Positions 36,690-49,171 of a stretch of 64,000 bases of DNA are shown one piece after another. Source of the stretch: Anas platyrhynchos (taxonomy: Eukaryota; Chordata; Aves; Anseriformes; Anatidae); contig NC_092592.1 in NCBI RefSeq assembly GCF_047663525.1, positions 21,256,501 through 21,320,500 on the forward strand, written 5' to 3'. Positions within the stretch are counted from its first letter, which is position 1. Every line of letters starts with the position of its first letter. The notes under the pieces were generated by a model. It was not told where the DNA came from. It did no database searches and worked only from the letters and a program-made list of their open reading frames with translations. Position numbers and translations under genes: made by a program.

Positions 36690-38088
36690 TGCAAGCACTT
36701 AGCTACTGATTTATTGCATTGGCTATTGGTTTACAAATATTGACTACGAGACAGATCTGATGGCCAGTAACTTAGTTCTGCTGGCTTCTCATCTGTCTAA
36801 AGGACACTTCAAACAGCAAAGTCAAGTATAAATTCATAGCCTGAGGAAGATCACTGTGATGGTGCAGTAAGTCTCCTCAGGTCCTGCTTCTTCTAGCCTC
36901 TTCCCTGCCTACCTCAGCCATGGCAAGGAACAGAGATGAATCAAACAAATCTTCCTGCTGCTTGCTTAGCCTATAGAGTATATACAATATGCCGTGGAGG
37001 AAAAAATGTTATGTATACATCACAGTAACTGTGCAATAAATTAAACTTCAAAGTGCTTCACTTTCCTATTTACAACACCATTAAATAGAAACTGACATTT
37101 TCTCAGACTAGGAAGAAGTATTTAGTTAGTTAGCTGACAGGGTAAGAGTGCTCAGCAAGTACACCAGGAACTGGGGAAGGGGCTTAGCTGGCAGCTCCTC
37201 TCTGGGAGAGATTTGGGAGGGAAAAGGGACTGGAGAAGTATGAGGGCATCATTATGGCACCAGTCAAGGGCTGGGGTGAAAAGGGAGGCCAGACCTGGAG
37301 GCTTTGAAGATAAAAAGGAAGCATATAAAAAAGTAAGTGATGTGACCCCTTCTTAGGACAAATGTTTAATGGGCAGGTCAAGCAGCAGCTTGAATTTTGC
37401 TGCTGCTGTCTCAGTTGCAAAGTGAAGCATTGGAGAGTTTAGCAGAGCTGTGAAGGGATGGGAGGTGATGCTGTGGGCCTCACAGAGGCTGGCTCACTAC
37501 AGGAAAAGAGTTGCATACCTTTTCTCTTTCCTCATAGTGCAGGGCTTAATAAAAAGCAGTAACCATTTTCTTTTAGGGCCTCTTTTTTTGTTACTATAAG
37601 CCTCTTCTGTTTTAGGGTATACCACTCTGAGTGGCCCACATTTAGTGGTGCCGTCTTAGCTTCCTCATGTTTTCATGAGTGTTGATCTTGTTTGCTTAAA
37701 AGCCCAGAGCAGCGTGAGCAGTACTTGCTTGGGGAACAGAAAAGCTGAAAGGAGCAGGAGCCACAGAGACCAGCTGCATTTTCGGCAATAAAAAGAGTCA
37801 CTGGATAGAGTAAACTTGGGTTGAAGGGCCCAAATCTCACCTGGTTTTGTCAACACGAGTGTCCCAGAGGTCATCAGCCCCTGCACTAGAAGGAAATGCC
37901 CTGTATGGCCAAGGCCCAGGGGAGTTCTTCTGCTTTGTCCAAGCCCCAGTGAGGTGATGCTGGGTGAAGAGGCCTTGCTTGGGAATGAGACAAAGCTAAC
38001 CCCAAAGGAAATGGTGCCAGGGGCTGCTGGGGAGGTGGGAAGGGAAGGAGAGGAGAGGCAGAGAGGACCGTGGAGGAGCAGGGGGCAG
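36690..38088 (-). other. WNT8B: WNT8B 3' UTR (inferred)
   Basis: About 1.4 kb follows the WNT8B stop on the minus strand. It is initially GC-rich and becomes AT-rich at 36690-37130, a texture typical of distal 3' UTR. It ends at the AATAAA read on the minus strand at 36715-36710. No other gene is evident in it. Confidence 0.5.
36710..36715 (-). terminator. WNT8B: WNT8B poly(A) signal AATAAA
   Basis: Read on the minus strand, AATAAA at 36715-36710 is followed by a pronounced GT-rich stretch (TGTTGTGTTGGGTGTTTTG, about 36660-36690), a classic downstream element. It is the only AATAAA on the minus strand that I noticed between the WNT8B stop and this point. Confidence 0.55.
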
Positions 38089-41000
38089 TTAGAGCTTTCT
38101 CTTGAGCTTGCGGCTGGCCCCACCACCCCCACTCCGCTCCCGCTTCTCCTTGCGGACGCAGAAGTACTTGGTGACCCTTTTGCGGCACTGCTCGCACCTC
38201 ACAGCACAGCACCAGTGGAACTTGCAGTTACAGCTGGACACCATCTCAGCCCGCCTCTCCTCCACTGCTAGCCCGCAGTCCCCACACAGCCGCCGGCAGC
38301 TCCGCTTCTCCCACTTGCTGAGCGCCTTGCCTCTCTTCAGGCACTCCCTCCCCTCCGTGCCCAGCAGCCCCAGCGTCTTGTTCTCCAGGCAGTAGTCAGG
38401 GGAGTCTTCCAAGTGGACCAGCTCCTTCTTGGAGATGGAGCTGAAGGTCTCGGCAATGGCACCCCGGCTGGCAGCGCTGTTCCCTGCCCCCTGCAGCAAG
38501 TCCACCTTCAGGGCCTTGTGGTACCTCTCCTTGAGGTAAGTGCCCACCTCCCGAAACTCGGGCAGCTGCAGCCAGCAGGTCTGGGTGGTGCAGCTCCCCG
38601 ACACGCCATGGCATTTGCAAGTCCGCTTCATGGTCCCTTTGACGGCCTGCAAGATGAGGAGAGAAAGAGGATGCAGGAAAATGCCCAGAGGGCTCATGGG
38701 GGTCATTTCTGTGCTGCAGCTCATGGACAGGTCTGTCTCCAAGCTTGTGGAGGGGTCTGCCATGGCCCCTCCTTGTACAATAGCCCTGCCCAGGGATGGT
38801 TGGTTAAAAGTTCAGGTTTGCTTCTCCACAGTACTTTACCACTTGAAGAGGGAGAAAGGACAGCAAGAAGGAGTCAGCAGGGTAATCACAGAAGGTTTGC
38901 TATGTTAGAACAAACACTCATGTCAGTACTGCTACCCCGCCTTCCCCTCTCCTCAGCAAGGTAATTATTTCTCCTGGGCACATGCTTTTAGCCACCGCAA
39001 ACAGTGAGTCTCCATAGCGAATGACCAGAACACATCAAGGATGTGCTTCCAGGTCTGGAGGGAGGGAGGGGGCTCACCTTTCTACCCGCCTCATTGTTAT
39101 GCAGGTTCATAGCAGCTCTGGCATCTTGTCCAGTCTCCAGGGCATCCACAAACTGCTTGGAGATGGCTTCCCCGAAGCCCACGTTATCACTGCAGCCTCC
39201 CCATAGCCAGCCTTGCCCACCTAGGAAAGGAGATGAGATGTGCACTGCCAGGGAACCAGCCCCTCACCGTGCTGTGGCCCCAGGGATGAGAAAGGGCGAT
39301 CACCAGAAGCAGTGGGATGGGGAATGGAGGCTTGGGGACAAAGCCAGCCATTTGCCCAGTGGTATTCCCAGTTTCCCTCCCCTTGTGTTTCTGCCATTTC
39401 TACTGAGACGTGGGCAGTATGTGGCTCATGCAGGAAGTGAAGGCACATGTGAGAAACCCAAGGATTTCCAGGCTTTCTACAGAACAGGATTCAGAAGCTG
39501 TTAATAATCATATATCAGAAATCTTAAATAGATGAAGCTTTGGGTCTTTAATCACCTTCCCTCTAAACATGACTTTAACCAGACCAGTCTGAAACCATAC
39601 AGCAAGACGTGGCGGGTACTTTTGCTAACCTAGTGTGGGCTTGATAATTTAGCTCAGCTGCCTGGAAACACATTGTGCGGTTTCTTCTTTTCCTCCTAGA
39701 GAAAAATACCAAATTCTCTGGGAAGGTTTGAAATCTGGAATATTCTGACCCTTGTGTGCCTCAGTGGTACATTGTGGGCGTTGTGGTTTAATGGCCTTGT
39801 GCCTCTTGTCCCTGAAAGGCCTGGCCCTTGCCTGGGTGCCCTCTCACAGGGAAAGGCGGTGGTGTCTCACGGGAGGTGGATGATTGCAGTGGATGATGAA
39901 GTCCAAATCAAGAGCTGGGGCCGAAGGGAGAATGGAAACATTTAACCAGCGCAGAAACAGAAACCCAGAGTCAGTGTGGCAGCATGTGGAATTGAACCGT
40001 AATGTTTTGGACAAACCCAAAAATTTCCTTTGCCTGCCAAGTTTTTAAGTTCGCAATGGAAAAATTTCATGAAAAACAGACGTGTTTTGGGGAAAGGAAG
40101 TGTAGCATGACTAGCTCAATTTTCCAGAGAAGATAAAATTTGTTGTGTTGTTGCCCAAAAGTCTTGCTCTGCTAGAGATGGGCCATCCCAGGCCTCAGAC
40201 ACCTATGAAATTGTGACTGTTTTAAAAAGTATTAGCCAATAAAGCAAATTACTCAATACTGGACACTCCAGTGGAGTTTGTCACAAACTGACACACACCA
40301 ACTGTCCAGTACAGTTAAGAAAAAAAAGGCTTTTATCTTGATAATTTAAAAATCTCACTTTTTTCCTTTCAAAACAAAATGCCCAAATTTCACTGTTTTG
40401 TGTGAGAGCTGAGGGGAGAGCCAAAGTGGTAAAGCCCTGGGGTTCCACACCAAGGGCTGTGCAGCAGCTAGAGGCTGGGGACAGCAGGGATGGGGATGAG
40501 ATGAAGGCTGGGCACTGCCAGTGTTTCTCCTGACTGTGATCTCATGTATCTGCCGCACTGATGAAAGCTCCTGAGGCCTATAAATGCCATCCTGCATTCC
40601 CCAACAGTAATTCTGGTGGAATTGTGGAGGAGAGGAGAGCTTCCTCCTGCAGTCTGGGGCATGACAGGGGGACCCCAGCTTGTCTGTCCTTACCGAGCTG
40701 CCCATTGCGGGAGTCATCACAGCCACAGTTGTCAAAATCCCCCAGGCTGCAGTTCCGGGTCAGTGTGTACATGACGCCTGCGGAGCTGATGGCATGGACA
40801 AAGGCGGTTTCTCGGTTTGCTGTCAAGTGGGAAGACAAGGAGAGCAAATGTGCTAAAGATTTCATGGCAAGACCAGTGTTAGAAATGACTCTTGCCATGC
40901 AGGAGACTGGGATGGATGAGATTTGCAATGAACAGGGAAGAAAGGATACCCTATATGTTAGATTAGCTTTGTCTTGAACCACATGAAGATGAAAGTTACC

Positions 41001-44000
41001 AGTCTCAAACTGACTTGTGCTATTTCCAAGGGTGTGGATGAGTTCATCACTTGGCTGTCGTGGGAGCTCACCAGAGGGTGTACAGACACACAAATGTCCC
41101 CTTCATCTCACTGATACACCCCAGGGAGGAAGGGGCCTTCTCCCTCAAGCCTTTTCTTCTGCTAGACACCAGCCCACACTGACAGGGGCTCAGTGTGGTA
41201 CCCATACCTGCCCACCAATATCTGTGTGGTGTTCATCAGCTAATGTCACTGGGCCTTTGGCTTTCATTTAACATCAGCAGGGGCTGTGTCTGAGCAGATA
41301 ACCTAGACAGGAATGGTTCTGGGACCCCCTCCCCATCCCAACTAACACTGGATTTCTGCACCAGGTATCTCTGATGACACAGCCTCCTGGAAGCTGTGGG
41401 GAGATTTTCCTCCTTCTCCTGCTCCTTGGCCAGAACACAGCCACCACAGAGCTCTGTCTTGCTCACTTCACTCCCATCCCCTCTGTTCATTGCCCAAGCT
41501 GATTCCCAGCCCTGAAGGCAAGAGGCCCCCCTTGGGCATGGTGTATCCAGCAGCCCACACGGGGCTTGGTGGGGCACTCCTGCACCATCTGGGTCTTGGC
41601 TGGTCCAGAAGCAGCACTGGAGTTGCAAGGCTGCCTTGCCTTGAAGCTAAGTCCCAGCACATGTCTGATGGGTGAAGGGGCCTCCTGGAAGATCCCTCCT
41701 GGGCTTTCCCAGGAGAGGGACAGCCCAGATGGGAATGGAGCAGGAAAGGAGGCACATGGGAAGAGAGGAGGGGCTGCTGGGCTCTAACCTGTGGCAAGGG
41801 GGTCCCGGTAGTGGTGTCCAATGCTTTCCTTACCGCTGCGCAGCCCGCCGTGGCTGGAGAGCTGCAGTGCCCTCTCGGGGCAGTTCCAGCGGTCCCAGGC
41901 GAACTGGAACTTGCACTCCTCGATGCCGCTCTGCGCCCCGGCCGCCACGCTGCTGGAGTAGATGAGATAGGCCTAGGGGCAGAGCAGCAGGTCAGGAGGG
42001 GGATGGCACCACCCTGGCACTGCATATTGTGGGTCCTGCTGCTTTGGGGTCTCGATGGATGGAGAAGTATGGTGCAGAGCGCCAAACTCCCTAGGAGGCT
42101 GGCATTCAACTGCAAAGAACCTGTGTGCCATCTTACTGAGACAAGATGTACTGAGCTGAAGGGCTGTCCTGGGTTTGGCTTCCCTGGGGTCTGGCAGTTG
42201 CCAGCAGCCGCAGGAAATGCATTTTCTGCTGTGCTGGGTCAGAGGCTGAGCCTCCTGCAGGAAGAAGGCCAAATGGAGCTGTTGGCTAGTAGCCATGTTA
42301 GGAGCAATGTGCTGGCCAGCCCTGGCAATGGGGAAACCCTTATCTCTCCAGTGTGAAAGGAGATGGCTTCTAAAGATGGGTTTATCAGGAGGAACAAAAA
42401 TCTGGGGGTGAATTTTACAGCTGGTCCTGGTTATGGAAAAATAAGCCTCTAAAAGAGGGATCCAAGGAGGAGGGGAGTGTCCCTCCAGCTAGATAACCAT
42501 GGGTCCTGATGCTGACTTGATAAGCGGGAAGCGATAGATGGCAGGTGAAATCCTCACCTGATGTCAATAGATCTATGTCCAAATTCTGACCCCAAGCAGC
42601 TTAGGATCCCAGGCTCCTTTGCTGACAGCCCATGAAGCTGCGGCTCTTGGGAGGGTATCCCTGGCCCTCCCATGCCTTGTTGCTGGAGTCCTGGGGTGAG
42701 GGGAGCTTTGGCTGAGGCTGGATGGAGAGGAGTGGGAAGGAGGAGCCACCCCCCACCCCCTCCCCTGGGTTTAGTGGAATCAGGGACAGAGATCAAAGGG
42801 ATTTCTCTTACCTTGGGGCCCGTCATCAGGAAATTATTCACTGACCTGGAAGACAGAGACAGTGTCAGCAGGGAGGGGGTGACGGCGGAGGGGCCTGGGG
42901 AATGCCTGGCATCCCAGGGCTCTCCTCTCAGCCCTGCAGCCTGCCTGGCTCCTGGCTGCAGGCACCTCTGGTCTCTTGGTGCCTCCTCCTTCCCCCTGCC
43001 TGCTCCCCCCTCCAGGTTGGACCCTCTCTGCCTGCACAGCCCCAGTGACCCCTCTTCCCCTGGTCCCCATGGCTGCACTGTCCTCTGTCCTCCTCTCCAG
43101 AGCAACTCCTCAGCCCTGCTGTCTGCACCCCTTTCCCTCCCCACTGCTGCAGTCCCCTGTCCTCTATCACCACTCCTTCCTTTCGCTCTCCTTCTCACAG
43201 CTGCCCTTCATACCAATTCCCCCATCTTTTTAGCGTTTCCCTGCTCACCTACCCTTGCCTTTTGCCATAACCAAATGCTGCTCAGCTTAACTCAGTGTAG
43301 CGTGCACCCAGCCCCAGGAGATGGGCCATGCCCCACAGCCTCCTGCATTCCTGTGAAGCCAGCTTTGGCAGCCCATGCTCTCCTCTTGCTTAGCCCAAAT
43401 TAAACTTTGATGTTTTCCAAGTGAAATGTGAAAAAATGAGATGAACAGTTTCCAGAGCTGCCCGCTTGTAAGTATTCCTGTGAAAATTTTATTTCCGCTA
43501 CTGTTCATGGAAAACTGCCACTATTCATATAAATTAATTTTTCTACTGAAAATATGCGAGGTCTGCTTCAGTAATCTTAAATTTTGGGCTCCTAAAATCT
43601 TAAGTTCTGTGAGCCTCATGATCCCCCTGCTTTGCTCCATAGATCAGCAAATTCTATTCCTTTTACAGAGGGGAAAAAAAATTAAAATGTGGGCTCTCTT
43701 CCTAAGGATATTGCAAAATAAAGGAAAGCATCTCTCATATTTATTTTTTGAATCACAAGTTTTTTGTAACCAATTTCACGCTCTTTTGGCATGTGGTTTT
43801 TGCTTGCCGTGACACAACATTTTTAATCTCTTCTCATTGCTCCCACCTGAGACTGCCCTGCCCAAAAGGCCACACCGTGCCCCATGAGATCTGCTGCCTG
43901 CCAGGGTGACTGCACAGCCTGAGCTGAGAGCAGCTTCCCCCTTTCCTCGGGCAGTGGTGGGATGTGACACTGTCCTCAGCAGGGACTGAGAGTGTCCTGA

Positions 44001-44948
44001 GCTGCTGGTGTTGCTGGGTGGCAGCTGGGGGCTGCTGAAGCTGAATGAAGGCTTTCAGCAGGTTGCTGTAGGATCATCAACCCCTCAGCCTGGCTGCAGG
44101 CTTGTTAAGCCAGGCTTGCTCACAGGCCAGCATTCATTGAGTATTTCTCCACTGGAAAAAATCCCCGCTGGCCTCCCCTGTTCCCTGCAGCCTTGAGCTC
44201 CTTCCTCTGCACCAGCACAACGATTTGCAGGATTGTGCTGGAAATCACGGTCGCTGAAACCATCATAGTCTCTTTTTCCAGCAAGAAAGGCTGTTTGGAT
44301 GCAAGTGGTCTGTCAGTATCAAGAGCATGTGTGGTGCTGTGACCACCACGAGAGATCTGGAGGACGCAGCTCAGCTATGCCTGGCAGAAAGGACAACAGC
44401 CAACCCCAACAATCCCTAGCCAGAAATGAAGCAAGAGGAGGGAGGCTTATCCTACGATCAGCTCGTTCCAAATCTCCAGGTTTGCAAAATAACCCTCATG
44501 ACTATTTCTGGTGACTGCAGAGAGCCTGTCCTGCCTGCACGCTGTGGCTCTGAGGAGATGGGTGCGTGCTGTACCCCAGGGGAGGACAATGATGCTGGAG
44601 AGGTGATGTGAGCTGATTGAGACCTTGCATTGAGTAACAGAGCAAAACGCTGGAGCATAAATTAAGAGAAACTGGGCTCTCACAGAGCCTTAGCATCCCA
44701 GCAGTGCAGGCGAAAGCAGACACTACCAACCCAAGCTGGGGGAAGAAGTGCAGCCATGCAGCAGTTCCCTCAGCTGGAGCTGCCCTGATGGAGATCTCAG
44801 AGGTACACCACAAAAAGGAGGGCTAAGGAGGGCTAGCTGCTTTAGCTCAGTCAAAACCACAAGAAACCCGATCGTTGCTATTACTCACAGTTCAGGGGTT
44901 TAAAGAGCTAGCTTGCAAAGTTTCGTTTGGCAAGTACTTTTTTATTTT

Positions 44949-44981
<33 letters not shown>

Positions 44982-47900
44982 TGGAAATGTATCCATATGG
45001 ATGAAGATATGGGAAAGGCTCCCCCGGGTCAAGGTGGGAGGGGGCCGCGGCCAAGGCACAGTGTGAGAGCAGCAGGCCCTTTCCTTTGTTTCAGGCCCAG
45101 GATTCAGCCCCAGCTGTTCTTCAGGCCCGGTGGGTGCTTCGGCATGAAGCTGATGGCTATTTTGCAGAGGAATTTTCCTCTGGGAGCCGCTTCTGCATTG
45201 TACAGCTAATTAAATATTTCCTGGGACTTGGAGAGACGGCATCTGTAGCCGGGTGATTAGAGCATCGGGTGACCTGAATCACACAGGGGCATGAACCTGG
45301 GGCTTTTCAGGCTGTGTAAGCTCTGTGGGTCCCCATCCTCGCGCAACTGGGTAGCAGCATGAACAAGTTATTTTCCGTCTGTTTTCCCTCCTGTCCTTTG
45401 CCTTTTCCTTAAGAGCTTTGCCGTGGGGACCACACTAGCTTGTTTATGATGGCGTTGGTATGAATCTGAGCCCCTGGTAGCAGCTGTGAGAAAATTCTGC
45501 TAAAATGCCCTCATGTAGGCAAGATCTAGGGAATTACAATTCCTCTCTTATCTGGCCCTTGTGAAACGAGAGACATCCCATCTGCACTGCTTCCTACTTC
45601 TTTGGTAGGGAAAGGCAAATTCACAGTGTGCAAGAAGCATTTGTTTCAAACCTTTGCGGGCCTCATCTTGGACTAGGAACATCTGAGAAGTTGTAAGGGT
45701 GGCTTTAGGAGGAGGACAGTAATCCACGGGTTCAGGTTTTACAGAAAACCAGTCTGCTAGCAGGCATCAGTTGACATAGCTGCATTGAAGCAGTGGGTCT
45801 GTTCCTCCCAGGATAAACCTCAAGGTTCACAAAAAGGCCAAGTTCAGGATATGCCAATTCACCATCTGCAGCTGAGCAAATGGTACGGTAGCGGTTTCCC
45901 AGTAGGATATTCTGAAAATTTTTATTAAGTCGGGGAGACAGAAGGCATTTTCCCTGAGCTCTCCGATCAACAGGCAGGCACACTGCTGGGTAGGTTTGTA
46001 GCACTTAGAGGAGTAAAGGATTTCTTCAGATCAGTACGCTTCCTCCCCCCACACACACAAATAACTCTTGCAGCTGCAAGTGCATTCAGGACAAGGGGAG
46101 ATGGGACAGTTTGAATATTGGGGTACTATCTGCTGAAAAGTGGGCCATTGTATGGCTGGAAGTTTTCTTACTTATGCTGAGAGGGAACAAAAGGTAGCAA
46201 TGGAGACAAACTGTTCACTTTGTCCTCGACCATATGATATAGCTAAGAAAAATGCATATGTTTTTCTGGATATATTCTCTAGCAAGGACAGAAAGCAATT
46301 AAGCCACTCATGCCCCAGAAGTAGTGGACTGTTGGCAATGCCGCTGGAGCCATCTCTGAAAGGCAAGTAGCATAGAAATGAATCTCTCTTTGATTTTGTC
46401 TCTGTAACATGATTTGTTTATTGTTTTTTATATTTTCTAGCTATCTAATACTCTTTCCCTCCACCTCCAAACTCCAGGATAGCATTACACGGATGGGAGC
46501 AGAGCACAGACAGACCTCAGTAGGCAGGGAGTGGGGTCCCGCTGAGTGCTACAGCCACCTCCACAGCCCACGCACGGCACTGGGCAGGGTGTGCTAACTC
46601 TGCTCATCCTGAGAAAAAGCAAACCTAGGACAAGTGGTGTTTCGTTGCGTCTGGTATTAGAAAATTATCTCAAAGCTAACCTATAGCAGAGGTTGTCTGT
46701 CACATGGTGTTGGGTTCAATAGGAAATGATGCCGCCAAGCATCTGTCCTATTATATTTTACACATATCAAATACTAATAAGCCTCTGATAATTTCTACTC
46801 AGTTACAATGTTACCCAGTAACACGCACCCTGCTCCTCAGTTTAATATGCCCTGAGAGCCTTATCAAATCTCTCATTAAAGAACTTGTTTGATACCTGAT
46901 CACCCACTCACGCTACTCTGCTGCTGATTCAGATTTCTCTCTTTAGAAAATGATACAGCTGTATTTAGATCTTTACTGTCATTGTTTTAAATGCAGAAAA
47001 TGGATACAATTTCACTTTCGACCTGAATTTTATCCTCAAGCTATTAGAAAACCAGCAACACCAGAAACTAGAGGCAACCCCATATCTGAAGTATAAAAAG
47101 CATTTTAATAATACCAAGTTGTGGCATTAGAGGTTGTTACATTATTCCTACAGGATAAGAAACTGGGAAGTAACTCATTAACATTTGAGGTTTTACATTT
47201 GTTATTTCATTTCTCTTGATTTTCTTATATTTATTAACCTTTTAGTTGCTAAATACAACCCTGGCACTTTGCTGGTCTAGAAACATGTTGACTGTTCCAC
47301 CTAGCTTATATGGCAGAATCTAATTCACTATCAGAAAAGGAAAGTGGCCACATATACAAAAAGCATTTATTGTTGATCTAAATACCTCCCCATGCCCTGC
47401 TCCCAATTATAGTGATCAAATCCCAGAAGGAAAAAAAAATACCTTGTTGCATTTTAAGCACTTAGATCAGATAAACAGCAGAAATTGCAAGCAGGATTAT
47501 TACAATTCCCATTAACTTTTTTTTTTTTCCTCCTCTGTGAGAGTTAAAGGACAGGATCTGTAATATGATCATTTCAAATAAAGTTTACAATTTTCCTTTC
47601 TCTCAGGAAACTATGACCTATGAGCAAGATGCTGAGAGAAGAAGAGCTATCTTGAGCTATAAACTTTTCTTTTAGATAAAACCTTCTGAAAGTCAAGCAG
47701 GACATTTAGACATCCCACTTCCATTGAAAATGTCTGGGATTTCTGTATTTCACTCCACTGCATGCACTGAAAATTCTGTCCTTTGAACTTTTTCTAACAG
47801 ACGTTGATTTATTTTTTTCCTTTTAATGTATTTTAAACCTGTTTATATCGGGGAAAGTAAGAGACATATAAAGGGAGAAGGAAAAGAACAAAATAAAATC

Positions 47901-49171
47901 AGTATGAGTTTTTGCCTTGCTTTGCCTTTCTGCATAACATACATATTCCCCTTGCTCAAGAAGTAAAATTTAGCCTGAGTTTGCTACTGTATCATAATTA
48001 GAAGTATACAAGGGAGAAGAAAACCTCTGAGAGAACACAGATTTCACCCCCACCCTAGCAAGAATGAGTTCCCACTTAGTCTTGAGTTTCCCTTTCTGTA
48101 ATTTTGTTTTTTCCATCCACAGTAACAACTCCAGAGATCTGCTATGGGGGAGGCAAGGGATTTTAGTAATTGAATGGGAAAAGGCTTTCCTTGCTGTTAG
48201 AGATAAGTCTGCGATCCACTGAGCAGATTCCCCGGGACATCACAGAAAGGGAGAATAAAGTTTGGGTACTCAGTAGAAATCACTTATGAAAAAAATACGT
48301 AGAGCTCGGTCATTTGAGTCCATCTCTGCCTGAGCATGGGATAGATATACTCCACAAGGGATGATACAAGGACTGATGCAAATGTAATCTCTTTCTGTTC
48401 ACCGTTATAAAACATTTCTGGAAATAATATAAAGCAACTCTGAGGATGAGCAATAGGTCGTCAGGAGATAACCACAGGTTTGTACCCAGGGGACGCTTCT
48501 GATGGGTCCCAGGTGGTTGGGAACCAAACCATAGCAATTTCTACACCAAAAGCTTCTCCCCAGGAAACCCTAATACACGAATTTCAGACATGTAATCCTG
48601 ACCCTGTGCCTGCATCAGACTGATGCTCCTGTGTATCGAGCTTATCCCTGCTGTCTCTGAGCTCTTAATCAGGGACTGTCTTCTCTGGGGAGAGTAAGAG
48701 AAGCCCCATTTGATTTGGTTAAGATAAGAGGCAAGCAGACAGTGAGCCTTTGGAAAACCAGAAATCCCTGACTGTCCCAATGGGATATCTCCCCAGTTGG
48801 AAGTGAGGGGCTAGATCTTCCACATCTTCTCTTGGGACATCCGCTCCAATTTACCCCAGCTCAGGATCTGTCCCATAGAGTAAATGCTGGGAGGTGAGGG
48901 GGGGAAAAGGGAATTCTCTGCTTAGATCAAATGTCTCTGCCAGTGGTTGTCTTGGGACTTAGTTAAATATCTGGTCTCACTAAAGTACAGAAGAGAGCTA
49001 TGTGGAAAAGAGGGGACATTTAGGAAGGTGAAGAGGAATATCCTTAGGGTCTCTGGGAAGGACACCTGCCTGCGACACAGGCTGAGGTGCTCTCAATACT
49101 CACCAGGCACAGCAGGGTTGGAAGAAGGGAGTGAGGAGGAAGATGCCCAGATAAGGGTCCATGTGAAACAT
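38089..49171 (-). CDS. WNT8B: WNT8B, secreted Wnt ligand (complete, six coding exons)
   Basis: WNT8B is a secreted, lipid-modified ligand for Frizzled/LRP receptors, known for roles in forebrain patterning. Exons in transcript order: 49171-49104, 42845-42812, 41972-41834, 40819-40694, 39220-39078, 38646-38089. All introns are GT-AG and phases agree, giving 355 codons then TAA (human 351). Exon 1 encodes a 23-residue signal peptide starting [13 protein letters not shown] and ending in a Trp split across the intron, the same length and boundary as in human. Exon 2 gives [11 protein letters not shown]. Later landmarks are [36 protein letters not shown] and [11 protein letters not shown]186 in the last is the palmitoleoylation site. 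The Cys-rich C-terminus has [12 protein letters not shown] and ends in a basic tail. N-glycosylation sequons lie at N103 and N259. The start at 49171 is preferred over the in-frame ATG at 49162 because it restores the family length. Confidence 0.95.
38647..42811 (-). other. WNT8B: WNT8B introns 2-5: contents
   Basis: Intron 5 is 38647-39077, intron 4 is 39221-40693, intron 3 is 40820-41833 and intron 2 is 41973-42811. Intron 4 contains, around 40005-40090, an A/T-rich stretch (CAATGGAAAAATTTCATGAA) resembling old degraded interspersed repeats, which I cannot assign. Intron 2 contains a paired E-box (listed separately). Long plus-strand frames such as 42672-43403 are antisense chance frames. 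Confidence 0.6.
42542..42560. promoter_or_regulatory. Inverted pair of CAGGTG E-boxes (ZEB/Snail-type)
   Basis: CAGGTGA (42542-42548) and TCACCTG (42554-42560) form a perfect 7-base inverted repeat with a 5-base spacer, in WNT8B intron 2. Paired CACCT(G) sites are the known binding arrangement of ZEB (delta-EF1/SIP1) repressors. Function here is inference. Confidence 0.35.
44951..44980. repeat. Poly(T)30 tract
   Basis: Thirty consecutive T inside WNT8B intron 1 (poly(A) on the gene's own strand). No retrocopy body or poly(A) signal was recognised next to it. Confidence 0.93.
45100..45310. promoter_or_regulatory. Candidate intronic element in WNT8B intron 1
   Basis: A compact unique block contains GCTAATTAAATATTT (homeodomain core TAATTA) near 45205-45219 and GGGTGATTAGAGC near 45252. 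It also has ATTTTGCAGAGGAATTTTCC near 45160. Its mixed composition stands out from the purine- and pyrimidine-biased flanks. The proposal is based on motif content and position in the first intron of a developmental gene. Confidence 0.28.
46690..47060. promoter_or_regulatory. Second candidate intronic element in WNT8B intron 1
   Basis: An AT-rich but non-repetitive stretch. It includes AGCATCTGTCCTATTATATT near 46738-46757, CAAATACTAATAAGCCTCTG near 46768-46787, CTCATTAAAG near 46872, and ATCTTTACTGTCATTGTTTT near 46969. It has no simple-repeat character. Whether it is conserved cannot be judged here. Confidence 0.22.

Larger units (their letters stand above)
42846..49103 (-). other. WNT8B: WNT8B intron 1 (6.3 kb)
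   Basis: The long first intron separates the signal-peptide exon from [11 protein letters not shown]. It is C-rich near exon 2 (42870-43200), has a T30 tract at 44951-44980, and becomes AT-rich from about 46.4 to 48.3 kb. Two blocks (45100-45310 and 46690-47060) look unlike repeats and are listed as candidate elements. No coding exon was recognised inside it. Confidence 0.7.

Noticed and set aside
40005-40090. A/T-rich stretch in WNT8B intron 4 resembling an old interspersed repeat
   Set aside because: Too degraded to assign to any family by eye, so it is not called as a mobile element.
42672-43403. 243-codon plus-strand frame
   Set aside because: It is antisense to WNT8B exon 2 and intron 1, Pro/Ser/Leu-rich from C-rich sequence, and without a domain.
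49160-49162. Internal in-frame ATG as the WNT8B start
   Set aside because: The ATG at 49171-49169 is three codons upstream in the same frame. It gives the 23-residue leader length and Met-Phe opening seen in human WNT8B.
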